Assembly (NCBI RefSeq): GCF_029510815.1
Contig: NZ_CP120360.1
Span: forward strand, 2,542,001-2,606,000
Length of the DNA stretch: 64,000 bases
Reading direction: 5' to 3'
From: Janibacter sp. DB-40
Lineage (GTDB): Bacteria; Actinomycetota; Actinomycetes; Actinomycetales; Dermatophilaceae
Both the position numbers and the translations under genes were made by a program. Under the pieces are notes generated by a model. That model searched no databases, had not been told where the DNA came from, and saw nothing but the letters and a program-made list of their open reading frames with translations. Shown here piece by piece: positions 24,588 to 33,850 of this stretch. Positions within the stretch are counted from its first letter, which is position 1; every line of letters begins with the position of its first letter.

Positions 24588-25304
24588 TCAGGCGATGAGG
24601 TTGAAGAAGATCGCGAACGGCGGGATGAGGAAGCCGACGACGATGACGATCCCCACGATCGCCCCGAGCGTCTTGGCCCGCTTGCGCGAGGCTGCGGTGC
24701 TCGTCATGCCCATCGTCTGGGCCGCGCTCCAGACACCGTGGTAGAGGTGCATGCCCAGGGCGATCATGGCCAGTGCGTAGATGAGGACCATCCACCACAG
24801 CTCGAAGCTCGCCTGGACCATCACGAAGGGGGACTCCTTGACCGCCGCGGCGGACACCGAGTCGTTGATGGCCGGCTTGACCAGCGTGAAGTGGATCAGG
24901 TGCCAGATGACGAAGATCAGGATGGCCAGCCCGCCCCAGCGCATCGTGCGGGAGGCGAGGGTGGACCCGAGGTTCTTCTTCACCGCGTACTTCTGCGGGC
25001 GGGCGGACCCGGCCATGGCCCACAGCTTCATCCCGGCGTATACGTGCGCGATGATCGACGCGATCAGCGCGACGCGCACGATCCACAGCATCCCGCCGTA
25101 CGGGAGCATCGGCTCCCCGAACGTGCGCAGATGGTGTGCGTACGTGTCGAACGTCTCCTGGCCACCCAGTGCCATGAGGTTGCCGTACATGTGCAGGAGC
25201 ACGTACAGGAGGAAGATGACGCCGGAGCCCGCCATGAGGAATTTCAGCCCGATGGTGGACGACGTCACCCCCTTCTTCTTCGCGGGGAGAGTCGTAGTAG
25301 CCAC
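24588..25304 (-). CDS. sdhC: Succinate dehydrogenase cytochrome b subunit
   Basis: Membrane anchor of 238 residues with five hydrophobic segments, as in single-anchor (fused C/D) b-type enzymes that hold two hemes and reduce menaquinone. Candidate heme histidines are in LLHMYGN, AHHLRTF, IAHVYAG, WHLIHF and MHLYHGVW. I chose GTG 25304 ([12 protein letters not shown]); another GTG 33 bases upstream is possible. It is the first gene of sdhCAB. Its promoter must lie in the 136-base divergent gap shared with the methyltransferase-fold gene. Confidence 0.93.
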   Translation of the reverse strand: MATTTLPAKKKGVTSSTIGLKFLMAGSGVIFLLYVLLHMYGNLMALGGQETFDTYAHHLRTFGEPMLPYGGMLWIVRVALIASIIAHVYAGMKLWAMAGSARPQKYAVKKNLGSTLASRTMRWGGLAILIFVIWHLIHFTLVKPAINDSVSAAAVKESPFVMVQASFELWWMVLIYALAMIALGMHLYHGVWSAAQTMGMTSTAASRKRAKTLGAIVGIVIVVGFLIPPFAIFFNLIA

Positions 25305-25376
25305 GGGGTCAAGGTACCCCCTCGTGACCGGCGGCACCGGGGTGCCCCCGCAGTTCGGAATGTGACATTAGCCCGG

Positions 25377-25407
25377 TTACCGTGACGTAATAGACAACAC
25401 ATTTGTC
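25377..25407. promoter_or_regulatory. Two small inverted repeats in the sdhC divergent gap
   Basis: TTAC (25377-25380), six bases, GTAA (25387-25390); then GACAA (25393-25397), CACAT, TTGTC (25403-25407). The gap (25305-25440) is locally AT-rich and must hold promoters for both sdhCAB and the divergent gene. The repeats are candidate regulator sites; neither matches a consensus I can name. Confidence 0.35.
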
Positions 25408-25440
25408 GCAGAAACATCCCGCGCCGACCGGAAGCAGGTC

Positions 25441-26121
25441 ATGGACAGCACCCCCGAGACGATCGCCGCCGCCGAGACACCCCGCGGAGAGATCGCCCTG
25501 CGCGAGCGTCCTGCCCCCGACGGCACGGTGGTGCACGAGCTGGTCGTCGCCGGGGTCTTCGCGATGGACTCGGCGGACACCTCGACCGAGACGGCCCTGG
25601 CGGACCGCTCCCTGGAGCGGGTGGAGACGCCCACACGGGTCCTCGTGGGCGGCCTGGGCCTGGGCTTCACCGCGTGGCAGGTGCTCAAGGACCGGCGGGT
25701 GCGCGACCTGCACGTCGTCGAGATCGAGGAGGACCTCGTCCAGTGGGCCCGGCTGGGCCTGACCCCGACGCTGGGCGTCCTCGCCCGCCACCCGCGGGTC
25801 ACCCTCCACGTGCAGGATGCGGCCTCCCCCGTCGCCGGCGACGGCGGGCCCGCCGGGCCGTGGGACCTCGTGCTGCTCGACGTGGACAACGGACCGAGCT
25901 TCCTCGTGCACCGGGACAACGAGCGGCTGTACTCCGCGCCCGCCCTGTCCTCGATCCTGGCTCAGCTGGCGCCGGGGGGTGCCCTGGCGATCTGGGCCGC
26001 CCAGCGCGAGCCCGACCTGCTTGCCACGCTGACCGGCCTGGCCACGACCGAGGAGGTCCTGCTCCCCGTCGAGCGCCAGGGCCGCTCCCTCGAGTACGCG
26101 CTCTACATCGCCCGCCCCTGA
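25441..26121 (+). CDS. Spermidine-synthase-like methyltransferase-fold protein
   Basis: A 226-residue protein with the polyamine-synthase Rossmann fold. The cofactor motif is VLVGGLGLGFTAW (about 62-74), with acidic LHVVEIEEDLVQ and LLDVDNGPSFLV later. It lacks the N-terminal beta-sheet tetramer domain and the full putrescine site of true spermidine synthases, so the substrate is unknown. It is divergent from sdhC and convergent with hemL across a long hairpin. Confidence 0.75.
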   Translation: MDSTPETIAAAETPRGEIALRERPAPDGTVVHELVVAGVFAMDSADTSTETALADRSLERVETPTRVLVGGLGLGFTAWQVLKDRRVRDLHVVEIEEDLVQWARLGLTPTLGVLARHPRVTLHVQDAASPVAGDGGPAGPWDLVLLDVDNGPSFLVHRDNERLYSAPALSSILAQLAPGGALAIWAAQREPDLLATLTGLATTEEVLLPVERQGRSLEYALYIARP

Positions 26122-26151
26122 ACGACCGGAGTGGCTGGGTGACCGGCCACA

Positions 26152-26252
26152 CGACGTAGGTGCGCCGGCCCTTGCCGAAGTCCCTTCCTTGTCGTGCTCC
26201 TCGCCGAAGCACATCGGACTTCGGCTTGAGGCGGGCCGGCCCACCCACGTCG
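26152..26252. terminator. Long nested imperfect hairpin between convergent genes
   Basis: Left arm 26152-26183 (CGACGTAGGTGCGCCGGCCC then TTGCCGAAGTCC) pairs with 26216-26252, with a 5-base bulge and few mismatches. The loop holds a third stem, GTGCT (26194-26198) and AGCAC (26208-26212). It fills the gap between two convergent genes (ends 26121 and 26269). It probably terminates both, though it is longer than needed for that. Confidence 0.65.
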
Positions 26253-26268
26253 CCCGGCCTGCGAACGA

Positions 26269-27600
26269 TCAGCCGTTGGCGGCCGCCTTCGCAGCGGCGG
26301 GCAGCGCGGCCAGGATCGTCTCGACGGCCGCGTCGTCGTGGGCGCCGGAGACGAACCACGCCTCGAAGGCGCTCGGCGGCAGGTGCACACCGCCCTCGAG
26401 CATCGCGTGGAAGAAGCGGCCGTAGGCCGCCGTGTCCTGCTGCTGGGCGTCGGTGAACGAGCGCACCTCGCCGTCGCGGAAGAAGATCGAGAACATCGAC
26501 CCGGCCCACTGCACTCGGTGCGCCACCCCCTCTGCGGACAGCGCGGCCGATGCGGCGTCGGCGATGCGGGTGGCCGTCGCCTCGAGGCGCAGGTAGAGCT
26601 GCGGGGTGCAGGCGCGCAGCGTCGCGATCCCGGCAGCCGTCGCGACCGGGTTACCCGACAGGGTGCCGGCCTGGTAGACGGGGCCCCCGGGCGCGAGCTC
26701 GGCCATGAGGTCGGCCCGACCGCCGAAGGCCGCGGCCGGGAAACCACCACCCATGACCTTGCCGAAGGTGAAGAGGTCGGGCGCTCCCCCCTCGTAGCCT
26801 CCGGGGTGCGCACCCTCGGGTCCGGTCTCGTGGCCGTACCAGCCCGACCGGCTGGAGCGGAAGCCGGTCATGACCTCGTCGCTGATGAGCAGCGCGCCGT
26901 GGGCGGCCGTCACCCGGCGCAGCCCCTCCGTGAAGCCGGGTGCGGGCGGGACGATGCCCATGTTGCCGGGTGCCGCCTCGGTGATGACCGCGGCGATCTC
27001 CTCACCGCGGGCGGCAAAGAGCTCCTCGACGGCGGCGAGGTCGTTGTAGGGCAGCACGACCGTCTCGCCCGCCGCCGATGCGGGGACCCCGGCGGAGTCG
27101 GGCAGCGCGAAGGTCGCCACACCCGAACCGGCCTGCGCGAGAAGGGCGTCGACGTGACCGTGGTAGCAGCCGGCGAACTTCACGATGACCGAGCGACCGG
27201 TCGCTCCGCGCGCGAGGCGCAGGGCGGACATCGTCGCCTCGGTCCCGGATGAGACCAGTCGGACCTGCTCGAGCGGCTCGACGCGGTCGACCACCTCGGC
27301 GGCCAGGGTGACCTCGTTCTCGCTCGGCGTCCCGAAGGAGAAACCACGCTGTGCTGCCTCGGTCACGGCCGCGAGGACATCGGGGTGGGCGTGCCCGAGG
27401 ATCATCGGCCCCCACGAGCAGATGAGGTCGACATAGCGGTTGCCGTCGACATCGGTCAGCCACGGCCCCTCCGCGCGCTCGATGAACCGCGGGACGCCAC
27501 CGACCCCGCCGAAGGCGCGCACCGGGGAGTTGACTCCCCCGGGCGTCACGGCGCGGGCGCGGTCGAACAGGGCCTCGGATCGGGTCGTCGTCTGCGTCAT
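26269..27600 (-). CDS. hemL: Glutamate-1-semialdehyde 2,1-aminomutase
   Basis: PLP enzyme of 443 residues that makes 5-aminolevulinate in the C5 route, directly downstream of glutamyl-tRNA reductase (hemA, also in the window). Motifs: [15 protein letters not shown] at the start, [34 protein letters not shown], and the PLP lysine in [20 protein letters not shown] 27600 (MTQTTTRSE) fits the family; an upstream extension has no similarity. It is 76 bases beyond the marR gene at the end of the hem operon and may be partly co-transcribed with it. Confidence 0.96.
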   Translation of the reverse strand: MTQTTTRSEALFDRARAVTPGGVNSPVRAFGGVGGVPRFIERAEGPWLTDVDGNRYVDLICSWGPMILGHAHPDVLAAVTEAAQRGFSFGTPSENEVTLAAEVVDRVEPLEQVRLVSSGTEATMSALRLARGATGRSVIVKFAGCYHGHVDALLAQAGSGVATFALPDSAGVPASAAGETVVLPYNDLAAVEELFAARGEEIAAVITEAAPGNMGIVPPAPGFTEGLRRVTAAHGALLISDEVMTGFRSSRSGWYGHETGPEGAHPGGYEGGAPDLFTFGKVMGGGFPAAAFGGRADLMAELAPGGPVYQAGTLSGNPVATAAGIATLRACTPQLYLRLEATATRIADAASAALSAEGVAHRVQWAGSMFSIFFRDGEVRSFTDAQQQDTAAYGRFFHAMLEGGVHLPPSAFEAWFVSGAHDDAAVETILAALPAAAKAAANG

Positions 27601-27676
27601 GGCCCCAGTCTCCCCCACGGCCCCGACCCGACCGAGCCGAGGGAGGGGGCGGAGGCCACCGACCCCCTTCGTCCGA

Positions 27677-28162
27677 TCAGGCCCGGTCGTCCAGGCCGAT
27701 CTCGTGGTGCTCGGGCGCGAGCCGGTCACGCACCGCGGCCATCGCCTCGCCCAGCGCGGTGAACTGCTCGGGGGTGAGGATGTCGACGAGGTGCCTGCGC
27801 ACCGACTCCACGTGGACGCCGGCGAGCTCGTCGAGGATCGTGCGACCGGCGTCGGTGAGCACGATCTCGACGCCACGACCGTCGTCCGAGGCCCGGCAGC
27901 GCTCGACCCAACCGCGCTTCTCCAGCCGTGCGGCGGTGTGGGTCACCCGCGAGCGCGACTGCACGATGTCGTCGGCGAGGTGGGACATGCGCGTGCGCTG
28001 CCCCGGCGACTCGGAGAGCATCGACAGCAGCTCGTACTCGGTCAGCTGCATCCTGTACGGCGCCAGGTCGTCGACGAGAGCCCGCTCGAGCAGACGCGTG
28101 CCGCGCAGGTAGGCGCGCCAGTGCTGCTGCTGCTGCGCATCCAGCCAGTTCGGCCCGCTCAC
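27677..28162 (-). CDS. MarR-family transcriptional regulator at the end of the hem operon
   Basis: A 161-residue winged-helix protein. Core about 37-105: [38 protein letters not shown], and the wing [11 protein letters not shown]. The start GTG 28162 overlaps the hemB stop (GTGA), so it is the last gene of rex-hemACDB and made together with heme enzymes. Its targets and ligand are unknown; a heme- or oxidant-responsive role is only a guess from position. Confidence 0.87.
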   Translation of the reverse strand: MSGPNWLDAQQQQHWRAYLRGTRLLERALVDDLAPYRMQLTEYELLSMLSESPGQRTRMSHLADDIVQSRSRVTHTAARLEKRGWVERCRASDDGRGVEIVLTDAGRTILDELAGVHVESVRRHLVDILTPEQFTALGEAMAAVRDRLAPEHHEIGLDDRA

Positions 28163-29163
28163 AGTCGCCCCGCCACCTCGAGCGCGAAGTAGGTGAGGAT
28201 CATCTGCGCTCCGGCCCGCTTGATGTGGAGGAGCGACTCGAGGACGGCGGCGTCGCGGTCGATCCAGCCGCGGTCGGCGGCGGCGACGATCTGCGCGTAC
28301 TCTCCGGAGATCTGGTAGGCCGCGACCGGCACGGTGGAGATCTGCGCCGTGGCGGCGACGACGTCCAGGTGCGGCTGGGCCGGCTTGACCATGACGATGT
28401 CGGCGCCCTCGGCGAGGTCGAGCTCGACCTCGCGCAGGGCCTCGACGGCATTGGCCGGGTCCTGCTGGTAGGTCGCCCGGTCACCGGTGAGCGAGGACTG
28501 CACGGCCTCGCGGAAGGGGCCGTACAGCGCGGAGGTGTACTTCGCGGCGTAGGCGAGCACGAGGGTGTCGGTGTACCCGGCGGCATCGAGCGCGGCGCGC
28601 ACACGGGCGACCTGACCGTCCATCATCCCGGAGAGGCCGAGGACGTGGGCCCCGGCAGCGGCCTGCGCGAGCGCCATGTCGGCGTAGCGGGTGAGGGTGG
28701 CGTCGTTGTCGACCACGGTCCGCCCCGCCGGGTCGGTCGTGAGCACCCCGCAGTGGCCGTGGTCGGTGAACTCGTCGAGGCACAGGTCGGTCATGACCAC
28801 GAGATCGTCACCGACCGCGTCCACCACCGCCCGGGTGGCGACGTTGAGGATCCCCTCGGGGTCGTCGGCACCGGAGCCGCAGTCGTCCTTGGTCTGCGGC
28901 ACGCCGAAGAGCATGATCCCGCCGATGCCGGCGGCCACGCACACCCGCGCCTCCTCCACGAGGGAGTCGACGGTGTGCTGCACCGTGCCCGGCATGGAGG
29001 AGATCGGCACCGGCGCGTCGACGCCCTCACGGACGAAGACGGGCAGGACCAGGTCGGCCGGGTGCAGCCGCGTCTCCGCGACGAGACGGCGAAGGGGGGC
29101 GCTGCCCCGCAGTCGCCGCGGGCGCACGACGGGTCCGCTCGGACCGTGGGGCGCGGGAGTCAC
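28159..29163 (-). CDS. hemB: Porphobilinogen synthase (5-aminolevulinate dehydratase)
   Basis: Cytosolic enzyme of 334 residues that joins two 5-aminolevulinates into porphobilinogen. Active-site lysines lie in LAYAAKYTSALYG and MVKPAQPHLD. The metal site reads TDLCLDEFTDHGHCG: the first and third cysteines of zinc enzymes are kept but the middle one is Asp, a mixed type. GTG 29163 overlaps the hemD stop and the marR start overlaps its own stop, so translation is coupled on both sides. Confidence 0.95.
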   Translation of the reverse strand: MTPAPHGPSGPVVRPRRLRGSAPLRRLVAETRLHPADLVLPVFVREGVDAPVPISSMPGTVQHTVDSLVEEARVCVAAGIGGIMLFGVPQTKDDCGSGADDPEGILNVATRAVVDAVGDDLVVMTDLCLDEFTDHGHCGVLTTDPAGRTVVDNDATLTRYADMALAQAAAGAHVLGLSGMMDGQVARVRAALDAAGYTDTLVLAYAAKYTSALYGPFREAVQSSLTGDRATYQQDPANAVEALREVELDLAEGADIVMVKPAQPHLDVVAATAQISTVPVAAYQISGEYAQIVAAADRGWIDRDAAVLESLLHIKRAGAQMILTYFALEVAGRL

Positions 29164-30803
29164 CCCTTCGCCTTCGTGCGGCGCGTCGTCGCCTTCTTGC
29201 GGCGGGCGCTGGGGCGCTGGGGCTCCTCACCCGCTTCGATGGCCGCGGTGGCCAGCTTGCGGCCGTGCTCGGCCAGCGCCTCGACGAGGCTCGCGCCGGT
29301 GGCCTCGGGGGCCATGACGTCGACCCGCAGGCCGGCCTCCTCCGCGGTCTTGACGGTGGCCGGGCCGATGCAGGCGATGACCGTGGACGGGTGCGGCTTG
29401 CCGGCGATGCCGACGAGGTTGCGCACCGTGGAGGAGGAGGTGAAGACGACGGCGTCGAAGGCACCCTGCTTGATCGCGTCACGCGTCGGCGCGGGCGGCG
29501 GGGTGGCGCGCACCGTGCGGTACGCGGTGACGTCGTCGACCTGCCAGCCCATCTCCTGCAGTCCGGCCACGAGGGTGTCGGTCGCGATGTCGGCACGGGG
29601 CAGGAAGACGCGGTCGATCGGGTCGAGGACCTCGTCGTAGGGCGGCCACTCCTCGAGCAGGCCGCGCGCGGACATCTCCCCAGTCGGCACGAGGTCGGGC
29701 TCGATCCCCCACTCACGCAGGGCGTCGGCCGTGACACCGCCGACTGCGGCGATCTTCAGCCCCGAGAACGCGCGCGCGTCCAGCCCGAACTCCTCGAACT
29801 TCTCCCGGATCGCCTTCACGGCGTTGACCGAGGTGAACCCGATCCACTGGTAGCGGCCCGTGACGAGACCGCGCACCGCGCGCTCGACGGCCTGGGGGGT
29901 GCGCGGCGGCTCGACGCTGATCGTCGGCACGACCTCGCTCGTCGCGCCGTGGCCGAGCAGCTGCTTGGTCATCGGGCCGGCCTGGTCCTTCGTCCGTGGG
30001 ATGAGGACGTTCCAGCCGTAGAGCGGCTTGGTCTCGAACCAGGACAGCGTGCTGCGCATGGCCACGGTCGGACCGACGATCGCCAGCGTCGGCACCTCGA
30101 GCCCGACGACGGCGTCGGCGGCCTCGGCGAGGGTCGTTCCGTGGGTGACCTGCGAGGTGGTGGTCCCACCCTGGGTCAGGGCGACGGGCGTCTCGCCGTC
30201 ACGGCCGTTGGCCAGCAGGTCGGCGAAGGCCGGGACGAGGTGCTCGGGCAGGCCGAGCAGCACCAGCGTGACGTCGTCGCGCACCGATGCCGAGAGGTCC
30301 GGGCGCTTGGACCCCGAGACGCTCACGACGTGCAGTGCACCGGTCGAGCGGTTCGTCAGCGGCACGCCGGCGTAGGAGGGCACGGCGCTCACGGCGGAGA
30401 CGCCCGGCACCACGTCGAAGTCGATGTCCGCCTTGGCGAGGGCGGCCGCCTCCTCGGCGAGGCCGTTGAAGGTGGCCGGGTCGCCGTCCATGAGTCGCAC
30501 GACGAGGCCACCCTTGTGCGCCTTGGCGGTCTTGACGACGAGCTTGGCGCGCGAGGCGTGGGTCAGCTGCTGGCCGTGCTCGCCGTGGCTGGCGTCGACG
30601 ATCTCGACGCCCTCCTCGGTCATCGAGGCGACGATCTCCTCGTTGGTCAGCTGGTCGGTGATGACGGCATCGGCGCGCGCAAGCAGCTCGACGGAGGCGA
30701 CGGTCATCAGTGATGCGTCACCCGGCCCGGCGCCGACGAAGGCTACTCGAGCCGGTCGGCGTGCTGCGGTGGTGGCGTTTGCGGTCGAGCGCTGGGGGGT
30801 CAC
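29160..30803 (-). CDS. hemD: Uroporphyrinogen-III synthase fused to a uroporphyrinogen methyltransferase-like domain
   Basis: A 547-residue two-domain protein. Residues about 18-250 are a CobA/SUMT-type fold with FVGAGPGDASLMT; residues about 265-510 are the HemD fold (YGWNVLIPRTKDQ, IGFTSVNAVKA, VFTSSSTVRNL) that closes the tetrapyrrole ring. In the methyltransferase half the usual GGDPFxFGRGGEE loop is RLMDGDPATFNGLAEEAAA, so SAM binding or catalysis may be altered. A basic tail (RRKKATTRRTKAKG) ends the protein. GTG 30803 overlaps the hemC stop; a longer upstream frame is not supported. Confidence 0.93.
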   Translation of the reverse strand: MTPQRSTANATTAARRPARVAFVGAGPGDASLMTVASVELLARADAVITDQLTNEEIVASMTEEGVEIVDASHGEHGQQLTHASRAKLVVKTAKAHKGGLVVRLMDGDPATFNGLAEEAAALAKADIDFDVVPGVSAVSAVPSYAGVPLTNRSTGALHVVSVSGSKRPDLSASVRDDVTLVLLGLPEHLVPAFADLLANGRDGETPVALTQGGTTTSQVTHGTTLAEAADAVVGLEVPTLAIVGPTVAMRSTLSWFETKPLYGWNVLIPRTKDQAGPMTKQLLGHGATSEVVPTISVEPPRTPQAVERAVRGLVTGRYQWIGFTSVNAVKAIREKFEEFGLDARAFSGLKIAAVGGVTADALREWGIEPDLVPTGEMSARGLLEEWPPYDEVLDPIDRVFLPRADIATDTLVAGLQEMGWQVDDVTAYRTVRATPPPAPTRDAIKQGAFDAVVFTSSSTVRNLVGIAGKPHPSTVIACIGPATVKTAEEAGLRVDVMAPEATGASLVEALAEHGRKLATAAIEAGEEPQRPSARRKKATTRRTKAKG

Positions 30804-31759
30804 TGGGCATGCTCCGAAGCGGTCGTGGGGTGGGTGGCTGACAGGTCGGCGAGCGCGGGCGCGCCGTCGGCGACAAGGGTTCGGGCGAGTCGGCGACCGA
30901 GGTCGTCCGCCTCCCCGATGGGGCCGGTGATGGACCGGCGCAGGTCCCCCGAGCCGTCCGTGGCGGCGACGACGGCCCGTAGGGAGAGGATCGGGCCGTC
31001 GACGTCCTCGACGACCTCGGCGTGGGCGCCCACGGGTGCGGCGCACCCGGCCCCGAGCTCGGCCAGCACACCGCGCTCGGCGGTGGTGGCGGCCCGGGCG
31101 TCGGCATCGTCGATGGGGCGAAGGGCGGCGCGCGCCTGCTCGTCCGCCTCACGGCACTCGACGGCCAGGGCTCCCTGACCGGGGGCGCAGATCATCTGGA
31201 TCGGCTCGAGCACCTCGGTGACGCGGTCCTGCAGGCCCGACCGGGTCAGGCCGGCGTGCGCCAGGATGACCGCGTCGAGCTGGCCCTCGCCGGGGCCGAC
31301 CATGTCGAGCCGGGTCCCGAGGTTGCCGCGGATGTCGCGGAACTCGAACCCCCGGCCGAGGCAGGCCAGCTGGGCGCGACGGCGGGGAGAGCCAGTCCCG
31401 ATGACCGCTCCCTCGCCGAGCTCGCCGAGGGTGAGCCCGTCGCGCGCGCACAGGGCGTCGCGGGGGTCGACCCGGGCCGGGATGGCCGCGACGACCAGAC
31501 CGGGCTCGGGCGTGGTGGGCAGGTCCTTCAGCGAGTGCACTGCGATGTCGATCTCCCCGGCGAGGAGGGCCTCACGCAGGGCGCTGGCGAAGACGCCGTG
31601 GCCGCCCATGCTGGCCAGCGAGGCGCGGCTGGTGTCGCCCTCGGTGACGATCTCGACGATCTCGACGTCGTGCCCCTCGGCCCGCAGCGCGTCGGCGACG
31701 TGCCCGGACTGGGTCATGGCGAGCTTCGACCGACGGGTCCCGAGACGGAGCGTGGTCAC
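30800..31759 (-). CDS. hemC: Porphobilinogen deaminase (hydroxymethylbilane synthase)
   Basis: Cytosolic enzyme of 319 residues that links four porphobilinogens. N-terminal LRLGTRRSKLAMTQS, then HSLKDLPTT, GTGSPRRRAQL and GNLGTRLDM mark the substrate and cofactor sites; the dipyrromethane cofactor cysteine is in ELGAGCAAPVGAHAE. GTG 31759 overlaps the hemA stop (GTGA) and its stop overlaps hemD. Confidence 0.96.
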   Translation of the reverse strand: MTTLRLGTRRSKLAMTQSGHVADALRAEGHDVEIVEIVTEGDTSRASLASMGGHGVFASALREALLAGEIDIAVHSLKDLPTTPEPGLVVAAIPARVDPRDALCARDGLTLGELGEGAVIGTGSPRRRAQLACLGRGFEFRDIRGNLGTRLDMVGPGEGQLDAVILAHAGLTRSGLQDRVTEVLEPIQMICAPGQGALAVECREADEQARAALRPIDDADARAATTAERGVLAELGAGCAAPVGAHAEVVEDVDGPILSLRAVVAATDGSGDLRRSITGPIGEADDLGRRLARTLVADGAPALADLSATHPTTASEHAQ

Positions 31760-33030
31760 AGGGCACCTCCTTCGGCGTGCAGGTCGAACAGCTGGCGGAG
31801 GGCGTCCTCGTACTCACCCAGGCGCCCGTCGACGGCGAGCTCCTTGGCCCGCACGGTCGGCTGGTGGAGCAGCTTGTCCACGATGCGGTGCACGGCCCGG
31901 CCGACCTCCTCGCGGTCGGCGGCCGACATGTCCGGCACGCGCTGGTCCATCCGGGCCAGCTCGGACTCGACGACCTGCTGCGCCGCCTCGCGCAGGGCGC
32001 GGACGGTGGGCGCGGCGATGCTCGCGGCCCGGGCCCCGAGATGACGTGTCACGGCCTCGCCGACGATGGAGCGGGCCTGTGCCACCTCCGGCATGGTCCC
32101 GTCGGCACCGAGCATGTCGCCGAGCTCGCCCAGACCGAGGAGCGTGATCTCGCTCAGGTCCGCGACCTCGTGGGCGATGTCGTGCGGCAGGGCCAGGTCG
32201 ATGAGTGCCTGCCTGCGGCCGGAGCGCTCGATCTGGGCGTCGGCGACGTCGGCGAGGGAGATCGCCAGCCCGGTCGAGCCGGTGCAGGAGATGACGACGT
32301 CCGCGTCGGCGAGGGCGTCACCGAGCTCGTCGGTGGGCCGTGCACGGCCCCCGAGCCGCTCCGCCAGGGCGAGGCCGCGCTCGTGGGTGCGGTTGACGAC
32401 GGTGAGGCGGGCGACCCCGCGGCGCACCGCGGTGGTCGCCGCGAGCGCGCTCATGGACCCGGCCCCGATGACGAGGACGTGGGCGTCGGCGAGCTGGCCG
32501 ACGTGCTGCTCCGCGGAGTCCAGCCCCGCGGTCACCAACGAGCGGGAGACCTCGTCGAGACCGGTCTCGGTGTGCACCTGCTTGCCGGTGCGCAGTGCCT
32601 GCTGGACGAGGGAGTTCAGGTGGCTGCCCACGTGCCCGTCGGTCTGGGCCCGGGCGAGGGCGTCGCGCAGCTGGCCGAGGATCTGGGACTCCCCGACCGC
32701 CATCGAGTCCAGCCCCGCGGCGACGTTGAAGACGTGCGCGACGGCAGCATCGCCGTAGTGCAGGTCGAGGTGCTCCTTGAGGTCCTCGTGGGTGATCGCC
32801 GTGCTCGAGGTCAGGGCGTCGGTGAGGTCGGCGACCGCGCCGTGGAAGGCCGAGACCTCGGCGTAGACCTCGGTGCGGTTGCACGTGGCGATGACGAGGA
32901 GCTCGGAGATGTCCGGGCTGGCCTGGGCCATCGCGACGATGGCCTGGCGGCTGGACTCGTCCAGGGCGGCCCGCTCGAGGACGGAGATGGGCGTGCGGCG
33001 GTGGTTGAAGCCGAAGCTGAGCAAACTCAT
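31756..33030 (-). CDS. hemA: Glutamyl-tRNA reductase
   Basis: First enzyme of C5 tetrapyrrole synthesis, 424 residues. The catalytic cysteine is in VIATCNRTEVYAEV (near residue 50). The signature HVFNVAAGLDSMAVGESQIL, the NADPH-binding VLVIGAGSMSALAA and the C-terminal dimerization helices are all present. ATG 33030 overlaps the rex stop (ATGA). Being second in a Rex-controlled operon ties heme precursor supply to the NADH/NAD+ ratio. Confidence 0.96.
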   Translation of the reverse strand: MSLLSFGFNHRRTPISVLERAALDESSRQAIVAMAQASPDISELLVIATCNRTEVYAEVSAFHGAVADLTDALTSSTAITHEDLKEHLDLHYGDAAVAHVFNVAAGLDSMAVGESQILGQLRDALARAQTDGHVGSHLNSLVQQALRTGKQVHTETGLDEVSRSLVTAGLDSAEQHVGQLADAHVLVIGAGSMSALAATTAVRRGVARLTVVNRTHERGLALAERLGGRARPTDELGDALADADVVISCTGSTGLAISLADVADAQIERSGRRQALIDLALPHDIAHEVADLSEITLLGLGELGDMLGADGTMPEVAQARSIVGEAVTRHLGARAASIAAPTVRALREAAQQVVESELARMDQRVPDMSAADREEVGRAVHRIVDKLLHQPTVRAKELAVDGRLGEYEDALRQLFDLHAEGGAL

Positions 33031-33719
33031 CGACCAGCTCCCTCCAACAGCTCGTCGGAGTCGATGCCGACGCGTTGTTGCTCGTGGAAGGCCAGGATCT
33101 GCAGCTCGGTGGAGAGATCGACCTTGCGCATGTGCACCCCTTCGGGGACCTGGATCACGGTGGCGGCGAAGTTGAGGATGGAGCTGGCCCCGGCCGCGAC
33201 GAGCAGGTCGGCGACCTGCTGGGCGGACGCTGCGGGGGTGGCGATGACGCCGATGCACGCCTCCCCCGGTGTCACGAGCGCCTCGAGCGCGGCCATGGGC
33301 TGGATGACGAGGTCGTCGACCTTGTGGCCGACCACGGCGGGGTCCCTGTCGAGCAGCGCCACGACCTGGAAACCCTTGGTCGCGAAGCCGCCGTAGGAGG
33401 CCAGGGCGCGACCGAGGTTGCCCATGCCGACGATGACCACGGGCCAGTCGTGGGTCAGTCCCAGCGCCCGGGAGATCTGGTAGCTCAGGTGGGCGACGTC
33501 GTAACCCACCCCGCGCACCCCGTAGGAGCCCAGGTGGCTGAGGTCCTTGCGCAGCTTGGCCGAGCTGACACCCGCGCTGTGGGCGAGCTCCTCCGAGGAG
33601 ACGGAGAGCACGTCGACTGCGGCCAGCTGCCCCAGTGCGCGCAGGTAACCCGGGAGCCGCGCCACTGTCGCATCAGGGATGTCCCGCTTGGCGGACTGGT
33701 CGACGGACACGTTGGGCAC
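33027..33719 (-). CDS. rex: Redox-sensing transcriptional repressor Rex
   Basis: A 230-residue repressor that leaves DNA when it binds NADH. The N-terminal winged helix covers about 15-85 (ELAHSAGVSSAKLRKDLSHL and GVRGVGYDV). The Rossmann domain has VVIVGMGNLGRALASY, and a C-terminal swapped helix ends near FHEQQRV. It heads rex-hemA-hemC-hemD-hemB-marR, all overlapping, and a Rex box lies 63 bases upstream. The arrangement is the same as rex-hemACD in Streptomyces. Confidence 0.95.
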   Translation of the reverse strand: MPNVSVDQSAKRDIPDATVARLPGYLRALGQLAAVDVLSVSSEELAHSAGVSSAKLRKDLSHLGSYGVRGVGYDVAHLSYQISRALGLTHDWPVVIVGMGNLGRALASYGGFATKGFQVVALLDRDPAVVGHKVDDLVIQPMAALEALVTPGEACIGVIATPAASAQQVADLLVAAGASSILNFAATVIQVPEGVHMRKVDLSTELQILAFHEQQRVGIDSDELLEGAGR

Positions 33720-33781
33720 GGCTCCTCTCCACGGTCTCCGGCGGGCGGCGCCGAAGAACCGAACACCTCGAGATTACGCTC

Positions 33782-33799
33782 TTGTGAACAAATGCACAA
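33782..33799. promoter_or_regulatory. Rex operator upstream of rex-hem operon
   Basis: TTGTGAACAAATGCACAA matches the Rex consensus TTGTGAANNNNTTCACAA with one arm mismatch (G for T at the 13th base). It is 63 bases upstream of the rex start, in an otherwise GC-rich gap, and should give autoregulation of the whole operon. Confidence 0.88.
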
Positions 33800-33850
33800 A
33801 GTCACCGCCCACCCGCCGGACCGCGTTGGAACGGGCCGGCCGGGGGTGGC

